A DNA stretch of 7,544 nucleotides from an uncultured Arcobacter sp. (lineage in GTDB: Bacteria; Campylobacterota; Campylobacteria; Campylobacterales; Arcobacteraceae): assembly GCA_913062735.1 (NCBI GenBank), contig CAJXWI010000111.1, positions 1 to 7,544 of the forward strand. The letters run 5' to 3'. The position numbers and the translations under genes are program-made. The notes under the pieces are model-generated. The model was not told the DNA's origin. It did no database searches and saw only the letters and a list, made by a program, of their open reading frames with translations. Below, piece after piece: positions 1 through 6,903 of the stretch (position 1 is its first letter; the number at the start of each line of letters is the position of its first letter).

Positions 1-297
1 TATTCAGAAAAAAATAAAAAGATCGAGGTTAATTGTGGGCAAGGTAACGGAAAAGTAATAGGAGACTCTTATACCGTGTCCATTAAAGATAATGGTATTG
101 GAATTCCAACTGAACAACTTCCGAGAATTACAGAAAGATTTTTTAGAGTTGATGCAGCTAAAAGTAAAAAAGTTGGTGGCACTGGACTTGGAATGGCGAT
201 CGTGAAGCACATTGTTAATCAGCATAGAGGAGAACTAGAAATAAAAAGTGAACCTCAAAATGGCACCGAAATAAAGGTCCATTTTTCAAAATTTTAG
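1..297 (+). CDS. phoR: Phosphate-regulon sensor histidine kinase PhoR, 3' end (C-terminal 98 residues)
   Basis: The reading frame is open from base 1 to the TAG at 295-297, so this is the tail of a gene beginning before the window. The 98 residues are the end of a histidine-kinase ATP-binding (HATPase) domain. A YSEKN stretch at the very start fits the segment just after the N box. The G1 box is DNGIGIP (fragment residues 30-36), the F box RFFRVD (46-51) and the G2 box GGTGLGMAIVKHI (59-71). The GGTGLG...IVKHI and RFFRVD forms are typical of the PhoR branch. Position upstream of pstSCAB-phoU-phoB, as in many Alphaproteobacteria, supports PhoR over another kinase. PhoR is a membrane kinase that phosphorylates PhoB under phosphate limitation and dephosphorylates it in excess. 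The dimerisation domain, phospho-accepting His, sensor and membrane segments lie outside the window. The internal GTG at 76 is not a real start. Confidence 0.9.
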   Translation, partial: YSEKNKKIEVNCGQGNGKVIGDSYTVSIKDNGIGIPTEQLPRITERFFRVDAAKSKKVGGTGLGMAIVKHIVNQHRGELEIKSEPQNGTEIKVHFSKF

Positions 298-360
298 CAA
301 ATATTACAGTTTTATTAAATTTTGTCTTGAGATAGACGGCAAAATAGTTAAAGTTTTAGT

Positions 361-972
361 ATGACTAGATTAATGAATTATATAAGTCTGGTTTTATTAA
401 CTTTAATTTTTACAACTGTTAAGGCAGATGTAAACTTAATTGAGAAAACTTTACGTTCTCAACCTCTTACAGTTTTTGATCTTGGACTTTTAAGACTTAA
501 AAACGATCTTAGGCAAGCTAAAAACGATTTAGTTCTTGAAGTAGATAATAAAAATGTATCTACAATTTATACTGAAGCTTTATTTTCTAGAAGAGACGAT
601 GGAATTCAATTAATTGTGTCAGCACCGATGAGCACTCATTTAAATGCTAACTCGTACATGGTGGACTCAATTAAATGTAGAAAAATTTTTGAAAAAGTTA
701 AAAATAATCTTTTAAAAGGACAAAACGAGAGCAATATGATTCACTCAAAAGCTGCATCTTATTTAAGTGAAGTATTCACCGCTCCAACACAATGGAATGC
801 TTGGAGATATGATAAAGGTTTTACACAAAAATTAGTTAACTTTGTACAACTAGAAGTTACATTAAAGCCAACTCAATCCTACGCAGTTAAAAATAAAGTA
901 AGACCTTTTAGTTGCGGAGGGTCTTTAGCCTCTGATTATCAACAAATCGAGATAACTAGAAAGTTCAACTAA
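361..972 (+). CDS. Unrecognised exported protein between phoR and pstS
   Basis: I do not recognise this 203-residue protein. It starts with a probable Sec signal peptide: a short basic N-terminus (MTRLMNY), a hydrophobic core at about residues 8-19, and a plausible signal peptidase I site after VKA (22/23). It lacks a lipobox cysteine, so the mature protein is probably periplasmic and soluble (about 181 residues). No further membrane segment is visible. Two cysteines, C106 (IKCRKIF) and C185 (PFSCGGS), could form a disulfide. The sequence alternates charged helical stretches (about 26-60 and 100-120) with likely strands (about 82-89, 162-169, 194-200), suggesting a small mixed alpha/beta fold. 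The ATG at 361 has no convincing ribosome binding site. The ATG at 373 (M5) is an alternative that would keep the signal. It lies 63 bp after phoR and 107 bp before pstS, all on the same strand. Context suggests a link to phosphate, but no function can be assigned. Base composition resembles its neighbours. Confidence 0.8.
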   Translation: MTRLMNYISLVLLTLIFTTVKADVNLIEKTLRSQPLTVFDLGLLRLKNDLRQAKNDLVLEVDNKNVSTIYTEALFSRRDDGIQLIVSAPMSTHLNANSYMVDSIKCRKIFEKVKNNLLKGQNESNMIHSKAASYLSEVFTAPTQWNAWRYDKGFTQKLVNFVQLEVTLKPTQSYAVKNKVRPFSCGGSLASDYQQIEITRKFN

Positions 973-993
973 AAAGTTATCATTTTAATAAAT

Positions 994-1011
994 TTGTAAC
1001 ATATCTGTAAT
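994..1011 (+). promoter_or_regulatory. Candidate Pho box (PhoB binding site) upstream of pstS
   Basis: Two 7-bp direct repeats, TTGTAAC (994-1000) and CTGTAAT (1005-1011), are separated by the AT-rich 4-mer ATAT, giving an 11-bp step. This matches the known Pho-box architecture CTGTCAT-N4-CTGTCAT bound by tandem PhoB dimers, with A replacing C at the fifth position of both repeats. A weaker third unit, TTTTAAT, lies one 11-bp step upstream (983-989). In Pho promoters the box replaces the -35 element. Possible -10 elements downstream are CTTAAT (1025-1030) and TATGAG (1033-1038); neither is strong. Position 69-86 bp before the pstS start and the presence of phoB in the same operon support the call. 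Confidence 0.7.
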
Positions 1012-1031
1012 AATTAAGAGTCCTCTTAATT
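1012..1031. repeat. 20-bp near-perfect inverted repeat abutting the Pho box
   Basis: Arms AATTAAGAG (1012-1020) and CTCTTAATT (1023-1031) are exact reverse complements around a 2-base centre (TC). The dyad begins at the base right after the Pho box. In RNA it could fold as an 8-bp stem with a GUCC tetraloop, but no T-run follows, so a terminator for the upstream gene is unlikely. It could be an operator, a leader hairpin, or chance in AT-rich DNA. It overlaps one possible -10 element (CTTAAT at 1025-1030). The hexamer GAGTCC at its centre (1018-1023) recurs 18 bp downstream (1036-1041). Confidence 0.55.
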
Positions 1032-1066
1032 CTATGAGTCCAATGTTTGTTAATTAATTAATAAAT

Positions 1067-1073
1067 GAAAGGA
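1067..1073 (+). promoter_or_regulatory. Ribosome binding site of pstS
   Basis: GAAAGGA lies 6 bases before the ATG at 1080. It is a clearer Shine-Dalgarno match than the one before the preceding gene. It fixes the pstS start and is consistent with high expression of the binding protein. Confidence 0.75.
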
Positions 1074-1079
1074 TAAACA

Positions 1080-2084
1080 ATGAGAAAACTATCAATCGCT
1101 TTAGCTTCATTAGTTGCAATGTTAGTTGTAACTTCTGCTCAAGCTAGAGATCAGATTAAAATCGTAGGTTCTTCAACTGTATTCCCTTATGCAACAATCG
1201 TTGCTGAAAGATTTGGTTCGTCTGGTAAATTTAAAACACCAGTAATCGAGTCAACAGGAACAGGTGGTGGAGCTAAATTATTCTGTGCTGGAGTTGGTAC
1301 AGAGCACCCAGACATAACAAATGCATCTAGAGCTATGAAGGCTAAAGAGTATGCGCTATGTCAAAAAAATGGTGTTGAAGAAATCGTAGAGATTACAGTT
1401 GGTAACGACGGAATAACGTTAGCTTATTCTAAAGATGCTAAACCAGTAAACTTTACAAAAAAACAATTATGGGCAGCATTAGCAAAAGAAGTTGCTAAAG
1501 ATGGTGCGTTAGTACCAAATCCATATAAAAATTGGAGTGATATCGACCCATCATTACCAAACTACCCTATCAAAGTTATGGTGCCTCCAGGAACATCAGG
1601 AACAAGAGATGCTTGGAATTCATTAGTAATGAAAAAAGGTATCGATGATGCTTCTAAAAAAGCTGGCGCTAAATATAAAGCGTTAAGAGAAGATGGTGCG
1701 GTAATTGAAGTTGGTGAGAACGACTCACTTATTATTCAAAAATTAGCTGCGGACAAAGAAATGTTCGGTTTCTTTGGTTTCAGTTATTTCTTAGCTGCAA
1801 AAGATAAATTGCAAGCTGCAAGCATTGAAGGTGGTCAACCAAGTCTATCTTCGATTCAAGATTACAGTTACGCAGTTGCAAGACCTTTATTCTTCTATGT
1901 GAAAAAAGCTCACGTGGGCGTTGTACCTGGCTTACATGAATTCGTAAAAGAGTTCACAAGTAAAAAAGCTATGGGTAATAAAGGTTATTTAACTGATATC
2001 GGGCTAGTACCTCTAGATGGCAAGTTATACAAAACATCTAGAACTAACGCTACGAAGTTAGTTAACATGCCTGCTAAGAAGTAG
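1080..2084 (+). CDS. pstS: Periplasmic phosphate-binding protein PstS
   Basis: This is the solute-binding component of the high-affinity PstSCAB phosphate importer; it captures phosphate in the periplasm and delivers it to PstC/PstA. The 334-residue product begins with a signal peptide with likely cleavage after AQA (22/23). Family motifs follow in order: VGSSTVFPY (29-37), STGTGGGAKLF (58-68), PDITNASRAMK (77-87), GNDGITLAYS (108-117) and PPGTSGTRDAW (169-179). The SST, TGGG, ASR and GTSGTR segments match the loops that coordinate phosphate in PstS relatives. Length is normal for the family. Two cysteines, C69 and C94, lie 25 residues apart and may form a disulfide. The start is supported by GAAAGGA at 1067-1073. 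The gene ends with tandem TAG TAG stops (2082-2087). A Pho box lies upstream and a strong hairpin follows before pstC, so pstS probably has its own abundant transcript plus read-through. Confidence 0.96.
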   Translation: MRKLSIALASLVAMLVVTSAQARDQIKIVGSSTVFPYATIVAERFGSSGKFKTPVIESTGTGGGAKLFCAGVGTEHPDITNASRAMKAKEYALCQKNGVEEIVEITVGNDGITLAYSKDAKPVNFTKKQLWAALAKEVAKDGALVPNPYKNWSDIDPSLPNYPIKVMVPPGTSGTRDAWNSLVMKKGIDDASKKAGAKYKALREDGAVIEVGENDSLIIQKLAADKEMFGFFGFSYFLAAKDKLQAASIEGGQPSLSSIQDYSYAVARPLFFYVKKAHVGVVPGLHEFVKEFTSKKAMGNKGYLTDIGLVPLDGKLYKTSRTNATKLVNMPAKK

Positions 2085-2099
2085 TAGTATCAATTAAAC

Positions 2100-2126
2100 A
2101 AAAAGGGGGTATTTTACCCCCTTTTT
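2100..2126 (+). terminator. Rho-independent terminator / attenuator between pstS and pstC
   Basis: AAAAAGGGGGTA (2100-2111) pairs with TACCCCCTTTTT (2115-2126), giving up to 12 base pairs, five of them G-C in a row, around a TTT loop. The 3' arm ends in five T's, the normal intrinsic-terminator layout. The A-run on the left also lets it act on the other strand. It sits 16 bp after the pstS stop and 17 bp before the pstC start. Because pstC has no obvious promoter of its own in this 59-bp gap, I infer partial termination: much pstS mRNA ends here and some transcription continues through pstCAB-phoU-phoB. Confidence 0.9.
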
Positions 2127-2143
2127 ATCTCTGGAAGCTCAAT

Positions 2144-3520
2144 ATGAATTTAATACTTGTAACTTTTATTATTCTCTTAGCTTTCACAAGTTATTATTTC
2201 GGTAGAAAAAAAGCTCTAGTTATTCAATCATCACAAAGACTTACGGCATTACCAAAATTTTATGGATATTATTTAGCTGCTTGGTGTGCTGCACCAGCAT
2301 TAATAATTTTTGCTCTTTGGTCAGTTTTTGAACCATCAATAGTTAAAACATTTATTTTACAAGATTACACTGATCAGAACTTAACTAAAAATGAGCTTCA
2401 GCTTATTTACACAAAGGTTAAAGCATTAGCCGCAGGAACTTACACGGGAAATATTACTAATTTTCTAGATGAGTCTGCTAATAAGTACATTCAATTAAAA
2501 GGAATAGCTAACAGCGCTAAAGTAGCAATTATTTTAGCAATTTTAATTTTCTCTCTGAGTTTTGCGTATAGATCTGTTCAGAAAAATGATCGAATGAGAG
2601 AACCAGTAGAAATTTTTCTTAAATGGGTGTTATTTGTTGCATCATTAGGCGCAGTTTTAGTTACAATCGGAATAGTTTTTTCACTTTTATTCGAAGCGAT
2701 TAGGTTTTTTCAAGCAGTAAAAATCTTTGACTTTATATTCGGAACTCATTGGTATCCTGCTAAAACTTTTGTAAGAGATGGCCAACCAGATCCTGAATTA
2801 ATGAAGGATGCTTTCGGAGCTGTGCCTTTATTTGCTGGAACTTTTTTTATTGCTTTTATTGCAATGTGTGTTGCCATCCCCATAGGTTTGCTGAGTGGGA
2901 TATATCTATCTGAGTATGCTGGAAGAGGCGTAAGAAAATATGCGAAACCTATTATTGAGATTTTAGCTGGTATTCCAACAGTGGTATATGGTTTTTTTGC
3001 AGCTTTAACCGTCGGTCCTTTTGTTAAAGAAATTGGTAACGCTATGGGTTTAGAAGTTTCAGCGGAGAGCGCTTTAGCTGCAGGAGCAGTTATGGGAGTA
3101 ATGATAATTCCTTTTATTTCAAGTCTAAGCGATGACGTTATGACGGCAGTACCTCAAAATTTAAGAGATGGGAGTTACGCAATGGGCGCAACAAAATCTG
3201 AAACTGTAAAAAAAGTAATTTTTCCAGCAGCCCTACCTGGTATCGTAGGTTCGATACTTTTAGCAGTATCGAGAGCGGTAGGAGAAACAATGATTGTTGT
3301 AATGGCCTCAGGACTAGCGGCTAATCTTACAATGAATCCACTCGAATCAACTTCAACCATTACAGCGCAAATTGTAGTAATTTTAATTGGAGACCAACAA
3401 TTTGGAGATCCAAAAACTCAATCAGCTTTTGCATTAGGAATATCTTTATTTATAGTAACTTTATTCTTAAATGTAATCGCTCTTTCAGTTGTTAAAAAAT
3501 ATAGGGAAAAATATGAATAG
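2144..3520 (+). CDS. pstC: Phosphate ABC transporter permease PstC (long form)
   Basis: PstC is one of two membrane subunits forming the phosphate channel, pairing with PstA and with PstB on the cytoplasmic side. The product has 458 residues, longer than the roughly 300-320 of E. coli-type PstC. The extra N-terminal part resembles the PstC N-terminal extension known in Alphaproteobacteria. It has hydrophobic segments at about 1-20, 44-62 and 126-143, with a hydrophilic stretch at 63-125. The permease core follows, with segments near 160-186, 228-255, 268-292, 308-328, 366-392 and 428-450. The EAA-type coupling loop is GSYAMGATKSETVKKVIFPAAL (343-364), followed by AVSRAVGETM, a PstC-typical stretch. 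A GGAAG at 2133-2137 lies 6 bases before the ATG. The 3' end overlaps pstA by 8 bases. It follows the pstS terminator, so expression probably depends on read-through. Confidence 0.95.
   Translation: MNLILVTFIILLAFTSYYFGRKKALVIQSSQRLTALPKFYGYYLAAWCAAPALIIFALWSVFEPSIVKTFILQDYTDQNLTKNELQLIYTKVKALAAGTYTGNITNFLDESANKYIQLKGIANSAKVAIILAILIFSLSFAYRSVQKNDRMREPVEIFLKWVLFVASLGAVLVTIGIVFSLLFEAIRFFQAVKIFDFIFGTHWYPAKTFVRDGQPDPELMKDAFGAVPLFAGTFFIAFIAMCVAIPIGLLSGIYLSEYAGRGVRKYAKPIIEILAGIPTVVYGFFAALTVGPFVKEIGNAMGLEVSAESALAAGAVMGVMIIPFISSLSDDVMTAVPQNLRDGSYAMGATKSETVKKVIFPAALPGIVGSILLAVSRAVGETMIVVMASGLAANLTMNPLESTSTITAQIVVILIGDQQFGDPKTQSAFALGISLFIVTLFLNVIALSVVKKYREKYE
3503..3507 (+). promoter_or_regulatory. Ribosome binding site deciding the pstA start
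   Basis: AGGGA lies 5 bases before the ATG at 3513, inside the last codons of pstC. This spacing supports ATG 3513 over the in-frame TTG at 3489, which has no comparable purine stretch before it and would lengthen the overlap with pstC to 32 bases. Confidence 0.7.
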
Positions 3521-4784
3521 TTTTAAGAAAAATTTATTAAAAAAAAGATATAACGCTGAAAGAAGATTTCAATGGTATGGCAAAATAGCTATAGGATTAG
3601 CTTTAAGCTTTTTAGCAGTTTTTATGTTTCAGATATTTTCAAAAGGTTACTCAGCTTTCCAAAAAACTTGGATAGTAACAGAAGTTCATTATGATAAAGA
3701 ATTACTTTTAATCGATGCAGAAAGCCCATCAAAAGATGATTTAGAAAATGCAGACTATTATGATGTTGCTTACAAAGCTATGACCTCATTAGATCCTGGA
3801 CTTCCTGAAGAAGAGGATCGTCAATTGATACAAATGGTTTCGTATAAATATGAGGCAGAGGTTAAAGATCTACTTTTAAAAAATCCAGACTATCTAGGTA
3901 AAATAGTGCCCATAAAATTAACAGCTTCTGATGATGTTGATCAAGTTCATAAGGGAAATTATCCAAGAGATATTCCTGAGGAGAATAGAAGAGTAAATGA
4001 TTACCAGTTGCAGATTTACGATATGCTTAATGAAAGAGGAGATATTTTATCAGAGTTTAACATTAGTTTTTTTACAAGTCCTGATTCAAGAGAGGCAGAA
4101 CTAGCAGGTATAGCTAGCTCGTTTATGGGAACAGTTTTTAGTATACTAGTATGTTTAGCGTTTTCATTTCCTGTTGCAGTGTTAGCTGCAATTTATCTCG
4201 AGGAATTCGCACCAAAAAATAAATTTACAGATTTTATAGAAGTAAACATTAATAATTTAGCAGCTGTTCCATCGATAGTATTTGGTTTGCTAGGTCTTGG
4301 TGTTTTATTAGCAGTTTTTAATTTACCAAGATCGACACCACTTGTTGGAGGAATTACTTTGTCTCTTATGACATTACCAACAATAATTATTGCTGCAAGA
4401 GCTTCTTTAAAAGCTGTTCCCCCAAGTATAAGAGAAGCTGCTTTAGCGATGGGTGCAAGTAATATGCAAACAACCATGCATCATACTGTGCCACTATCAA
4501 TGCCTGGAACTTTATCTGGAACGATAATTGGCTTGGCTCAAGCTTTAGGGGAAACAGCCCCTTTAATTTTAATAGGAATGGTTGCTTTTGTGAATACAAT
4601 ACCTGGTACGCCAGTTGATCCTGCTGCAAGTTTACCAGTTCAGATATATATATGGTCAGAAAGTGCTGAGAGGGGTTTCGTTGAAAAAGTATCTGCATGT
4701 ATTATGGTGCTTCTAGCTTTTTTAATTTTAATGAACTTGGCAGCTCAAATCGTTAGACACAAATTTGAAAAGAAATGGAGTTAA
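3513..4784 (+). CDS. pstA: Phosphate ABC transporter permease PstA (long form)
   Basis: PstA is the second channel subunit of the PstSCAB importer. I start it at ATG 3513 (423 residues), with AGGGA at 3503-3507. A TTG at 3489 would add 8 residues. A first membrane segment at about residues 24-42 is followed by a hydrophilic, acid-rich region of about 150 residues (43-195), presumably periplasmic. This matches the N-terminal extension (DUF3333 type) of alphaproteobacterial PstA; E. coli-type PstA is only about 300 residues. The permease core begins near 198 with several hydrophobic segments. The EAA loop is REAALAMGASNMQTTMHHTVPL (307-328), followed by GLAQALGETAPLILIG (340-355), a characteristic PstA stretch. 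The start overlaps the pstC end by 8 bases and the TAA directly abuts the pstB ATG, indicating one operon with translational coupling. Confidence 0.94.
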   Translation: MNSFKKNLLKKRYNAERRFQWYGKIAIGLALSFLAVFMFQIFSKGYSAFQKTWIVTEVHYDKELLLIDAESPSKDDLENADYYDVAYKAMTSLDPGLPEEEDRQLIQMVSYKYEAEVKDLLLKNPDYLGKIVPIKLTASDDVDQVHKGNYPRDIPEENRRVNDYQLQIYDMLNERGDILSEFNISFFTSPDSREAELAGIASSFMGTVFSILVCLAFSFPVAVLAAIYLEEFAPKNKFTDFIEVNINNLAAVPSIVFGLLGLGVLLAVFNLPRSTPLVGGITLSLMTLPTIIIAARASLKAVPPSIREAALAMGASNMQTTMHHTVPLSMPGTLSGTIIGLAQALGETAPLILIGMVAFVNTIPGTPVDPAASLPVQIYIWSESAERGFVEKVSACIMVLLAFLILMNLAAQIVRHKFEKKWS

Positions 4785-5540
4785 ATGAGTAAAATAAAAG
4801 CGGAAAATGTAAATGTTTATTACGGATCCAAACAGGCATTATTTGACGTCTCTATAGATATAGCAGAAAAAGAAGTTACAGCTTTAATTGGACCATCTGG
4901 GTGTGGAAAGTCTACTTTCTTAAGATGCTTGAACAGGATGAACGACGTCATAGAAATTTGTAGAGTTGAAGGCAGTATTAAAATGGACAACCTAGAACTG
5001 AATTCAAGAAAGTTAGATGTTGTGAGACTTAGGGAGAACGTTGGTATGGTTTTTCAAAAACCCAATCCATTCCCTAAAACAATTTATGAAAATGTAGCTT
5101 ATGGTCCTACTATTCACGGTATTGCACAGAGCAAAGAAGAAATGGATCAAATAGTTGAAACAAGTTTGAAAAAAGCTGCCTTGTGGAACGAAGTTAAAGA
5201 TAGACTTGATGAAATCGGAACTGGTTTATCAGGAGGTCAACAGCAACGACTATGTATTGCTAGAGCTATATCTGTAAGTCCAGAAGTGATTCTTATGGAC
5301 GAACCATGTTCAGCGCTTGACCCAATAGCAACAGCTCAAATTGAAGAACTTATAGATGATCTTAAAAAAGAGGTCACAATTGTGATAGTTACCCACTCAA
5401 TGTCACAAGCAGCTAGGGTATCTCAAAAAACAGGTTTCTTTCATTTGGGAAAACTTATAGAATTTGGACCAACAGATAAAATATTTAAAAATCCTGATAA
5501 TCAGCAAACTCAGGATTATATTACAGGAAGGTTTGGTTAA
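4785..5540 (+). CDS. pstB: Phosphate ABC transporter ATP-binding protein PstB
   Basis: PstB is the ATPase that drives phosphate import and, with PhoU, contributes to signalling to PhoR. All ABC motifs are intact in 251 residues, a normal length. Walker A is GPSGCGKST (36-44), the Q-loop glutamine is Q91 (VFQKPNPFP, a PstB hallmark), the signature is LSGGQQQR (148-155), Walker B is VILMDEP (168-174), the D-loop is SALD (176-179) and the switch histidine is H204 (THSM). The C-terminal [11 protein letters not shown]...QDYITGRFG is also typical of PstB. Its ATG immediately follows the pstA stop with no gap, and GGAG at 4777-4780 is the likely ribosome binding site. Its TAA shares a base with the phoU ATG (TAATG). 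Confidence 0.97.
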   Translation: MSKIKAENVNVYYGSKQALFDVSIDIAEKEVTALIGPSGCGKSTFLRCLNRMNDVIEICRVEGSIKMDNLELNSRKLDVVRLRENVGMVFQKPNPFPKTIYENVAYGPTIHGIAQSKEEMDQIVETSLKKAALWNEVKDRLDEIGTGLSGGQQQRLCIARAISVSPEVILMDEPCSALDPIATAQIEELIDDLKKEVTIVIVTHSMSQAARVSQKTGFFHLGKLIEFGPTDKIFKNPDNQQTQDYITGRFG

Positions 5541-6220
5541 TGAGTGAAAAACCGCACATTGTAAAATCTTACGAAGAGCAACTTCAGTTATTAAAAGATA
5601 CAATAGTGAAAATGGGAACTGGAGTTGAGAAACAGCTTGAAAACACTATTCAATCTTTAGTTAAAAAAGACATTAGTTTAGCAGAAAAATCTATCAAAGA
5701 TGACGAATTGACTGATAAGTATGAAATAAATATAGAAGAGCAAGTTGTAAATTTGATTGCCTTAAGGCAACCTATGGCAATAGATTTAAGAGAAACAGTT
5801 GTTGCCTTAAAAGTTTCTTCAGACTTAGAGAGAATTGGTGATTTAGCAAAAAACATCTCAAAACGATTAACTAAAATTGGAACTGATTTACCTAATGATA
5901 TTACTAAAAATTTCGAAATAGCTGGTTTAAAAGCATCAAAACAAGTCAATGCAGTTTTAAATTCGTATTTACATAGAGCTAAAGACACAGCAGAAAATGT
6001 TTGGAATTCTGATGAAGAAATAGATCAAATGACTAATTCTAATATGGAAGCTGCAGTAAAGCATTTAGAAAAAAATAAAAACGATATACAAAAAGTAACC
6101 CAACTACTTTTCATGCTTAAAAATATTGAGAGGATTGGAGATCATGCAACCAATATTGCAGAGCAAGTTTATTTTCTGATTACAGGAGATTATTTAGAGG
6201 GAGACCGACCAAAAGGATAA
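5540..6220 (+). CDS. phoU: Phosphate transport / Pho regulon modulator PhoU
   Basis: PhoU is a cytoplasmic, all-helical protein that connects PstB activity to PhoR and helps turn off the Pho response when phosphate is sufficient. The 226 residues form two tandem three-helix PhoU repeats, about 15-110 and 125-215. Each carries the metal-binding signature of the family: SSDLERIGDLAKN (93-105) and KNIERIGDHATNIAE (194-208). The segment ALRQPMAIDLRETVVALK (74-91) is also typical. Length is normal. AGGAAGG at 5525-5531, within the pstB end, is the likely ribosome binding site, 8 bases before ATG. Both gene junctions are TAATG overlaps of one base, so translation is probably coupled from pstB through phoB. 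Confidence 0.96.
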   Translation: MSEKPHIVKSYEEQLQLLKDTIVKMGTGVEKQLENTIQSLVKKDISLAEKSIKDDELTDKYEINIEEQVVNLIALRQPMAIDLRETVVALKVSSDLERIGDLAKNISKRLTKIGTDLPNDITKNFEIAGLKASKQVNAVLNSYLHRAKDTAENVWNSDEEIDQMTNSNMEAAVKHLEKNKNDIQKVTQLLFMLKNIERIGDHATNIAEQVYFLITGDYLEGDRPKG

Positions 6221-6903
6221 TGAGGGCAAATTTATTCATTGTTGAAGATGAAATGCCCATCGTAACTTTACTTAAATACAATTTAGAAAAAGAGGGTCAC
6301 AAAGTTGATTATGCAGTCAATGGAGAAGACGCTATTAGAAATATAAAGGAAAAAAATCCTGATTTAATTTTATTAGATTGGATGTTGCCAGATATTTCAG
6401 GTGTTGAAGTCTGTAAAAATTTGAAAAGAAGCAATCTTCACAAAAATATCCCAATCATTATGTTAACAGCCAAAGGTGAGGAAGAAGACAAACTTAAAGG
6501 ATTTGAAACAGGAGCTGATGACTACGTAACTAAGCCATTCAGCCAAAAAGAACTTATTGCAAGAGTTAACGCTTTATTAAAGAGATCTAAACCAAGTGTT
6601 GCCGCTGATGTTGTAGTATTTGAGGATCTTAAAGTAGATAGAGTTCAACGAAGAGTTTATAGAGCAGATAAACAAGTTATAGTCGGCCCAACCGAATTTA
6701 AACTAATTGATTTTTTAATAAAGAATCCAAAAAGAGTATATTCGCGTGAGCAACTTCTAAATTCTGTATGGGGAGATGATATTTATGTTGAGTCCAGAAC
6801 TATAGATGTTCATATAAGAAGACTAAGAAAAGCAATAAATATTGATGGCAAGAAAGATCTTATCAGAACAGTAAGATCTGCTGGCTATTCCTTAGATGTT
6901 TGA
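6220..6903 (+). CDS. phoB: Phosphate regulon response regulator PhoB
   Basis: PhoB is the DNA-binding partner of PhoR and activator of Pho-box promoters, probably including that of pstS here. The 227-residue protein has an N-terminal receiver domain with the acidic pocket E9/D10, phospho-acceptor D53 (LLDWMLPD), T83 (MLTAKG) and K105 (TKPF). D10, D53, T83 and K105 fall at the same numbers as in E. coli PhoB. A short linker (about 122-133) leads to an OmpR/PhoB winged-helix domain with GPTEFKLIDFLI (156-167), the recognition helix region RTIDVHIRRLRKAI (193-206) and the terminal RTVRSAGYSLD hairpin (217-227). The start shares a base with the phoU stop. AAGGA (6213-6217) is unusually close to the ATG, so re-initiation from phoU may help. 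The last 19 bases overlap the opposing sixA-like gene. Confidence 0.96.
   Translation: MRANLFIVEDEMPIVTLLKYNLEKEGHKVDYAVNGEDAIRNIKEKNPDLILLDWMLPDISGVEVCKNLKRSNLHKNIPIIMLTAKGEEEDKLKGFETGADDYVTKPFSQKELIARVNALLKRSKPSVAADVVVFEDLKVDRVQRRVYRADKQVIVGPTEFKLIDFLIKNPKRVYSREQLLNSVWGDDIYVESRTIDVHIRRLRKAINIDGKKDLIRTVRSAGYSLDV

Noticed and set aside
76..297. A separate 73-residue gene starting at GTG 76
   Set aside because: The frame is open to base 1 and the upstream residues continue the kinase ATP-binding domain, so this is the end of phoR.
322..339. Possible Pho box or -35/-10 pair before the unknown gene at 361
   Set aside because: TTGTCTT is present but no second repeat lies 11 bp away on either side. 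TTGAGA (327-332) is followed only by a weak TAAAGT. I could not support a promoter.
1012..1031. Intrinsic terminator for the unknown gene at 361-972
   Set aside because: The dyad is perfect but has almost no G-C stem and no T-run after it, and it lies downstream of the Pho box where the pstS promoter should be.
3489..3512. Upstream TTG start for pstA giving 8 extra residues
   Set aside because: ATG 3513 has a well-spaced AGGGA and gives the usual short overlap with pstC; the TTG has no ribosome binding site.
4193..4698. Two overlapping minus-strand open frames within pstA
   Set aside because: They lie opposite the conserved PstA core, show no family motifs, and arise from the base pattern of the hydrophobic coding strand.
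5650..5988. Minus-strand open frame of 112 residues within phoU
   Set aside because: It is antisense to clear PhoU repeats and has no recognisable domain or ribosome binding site.
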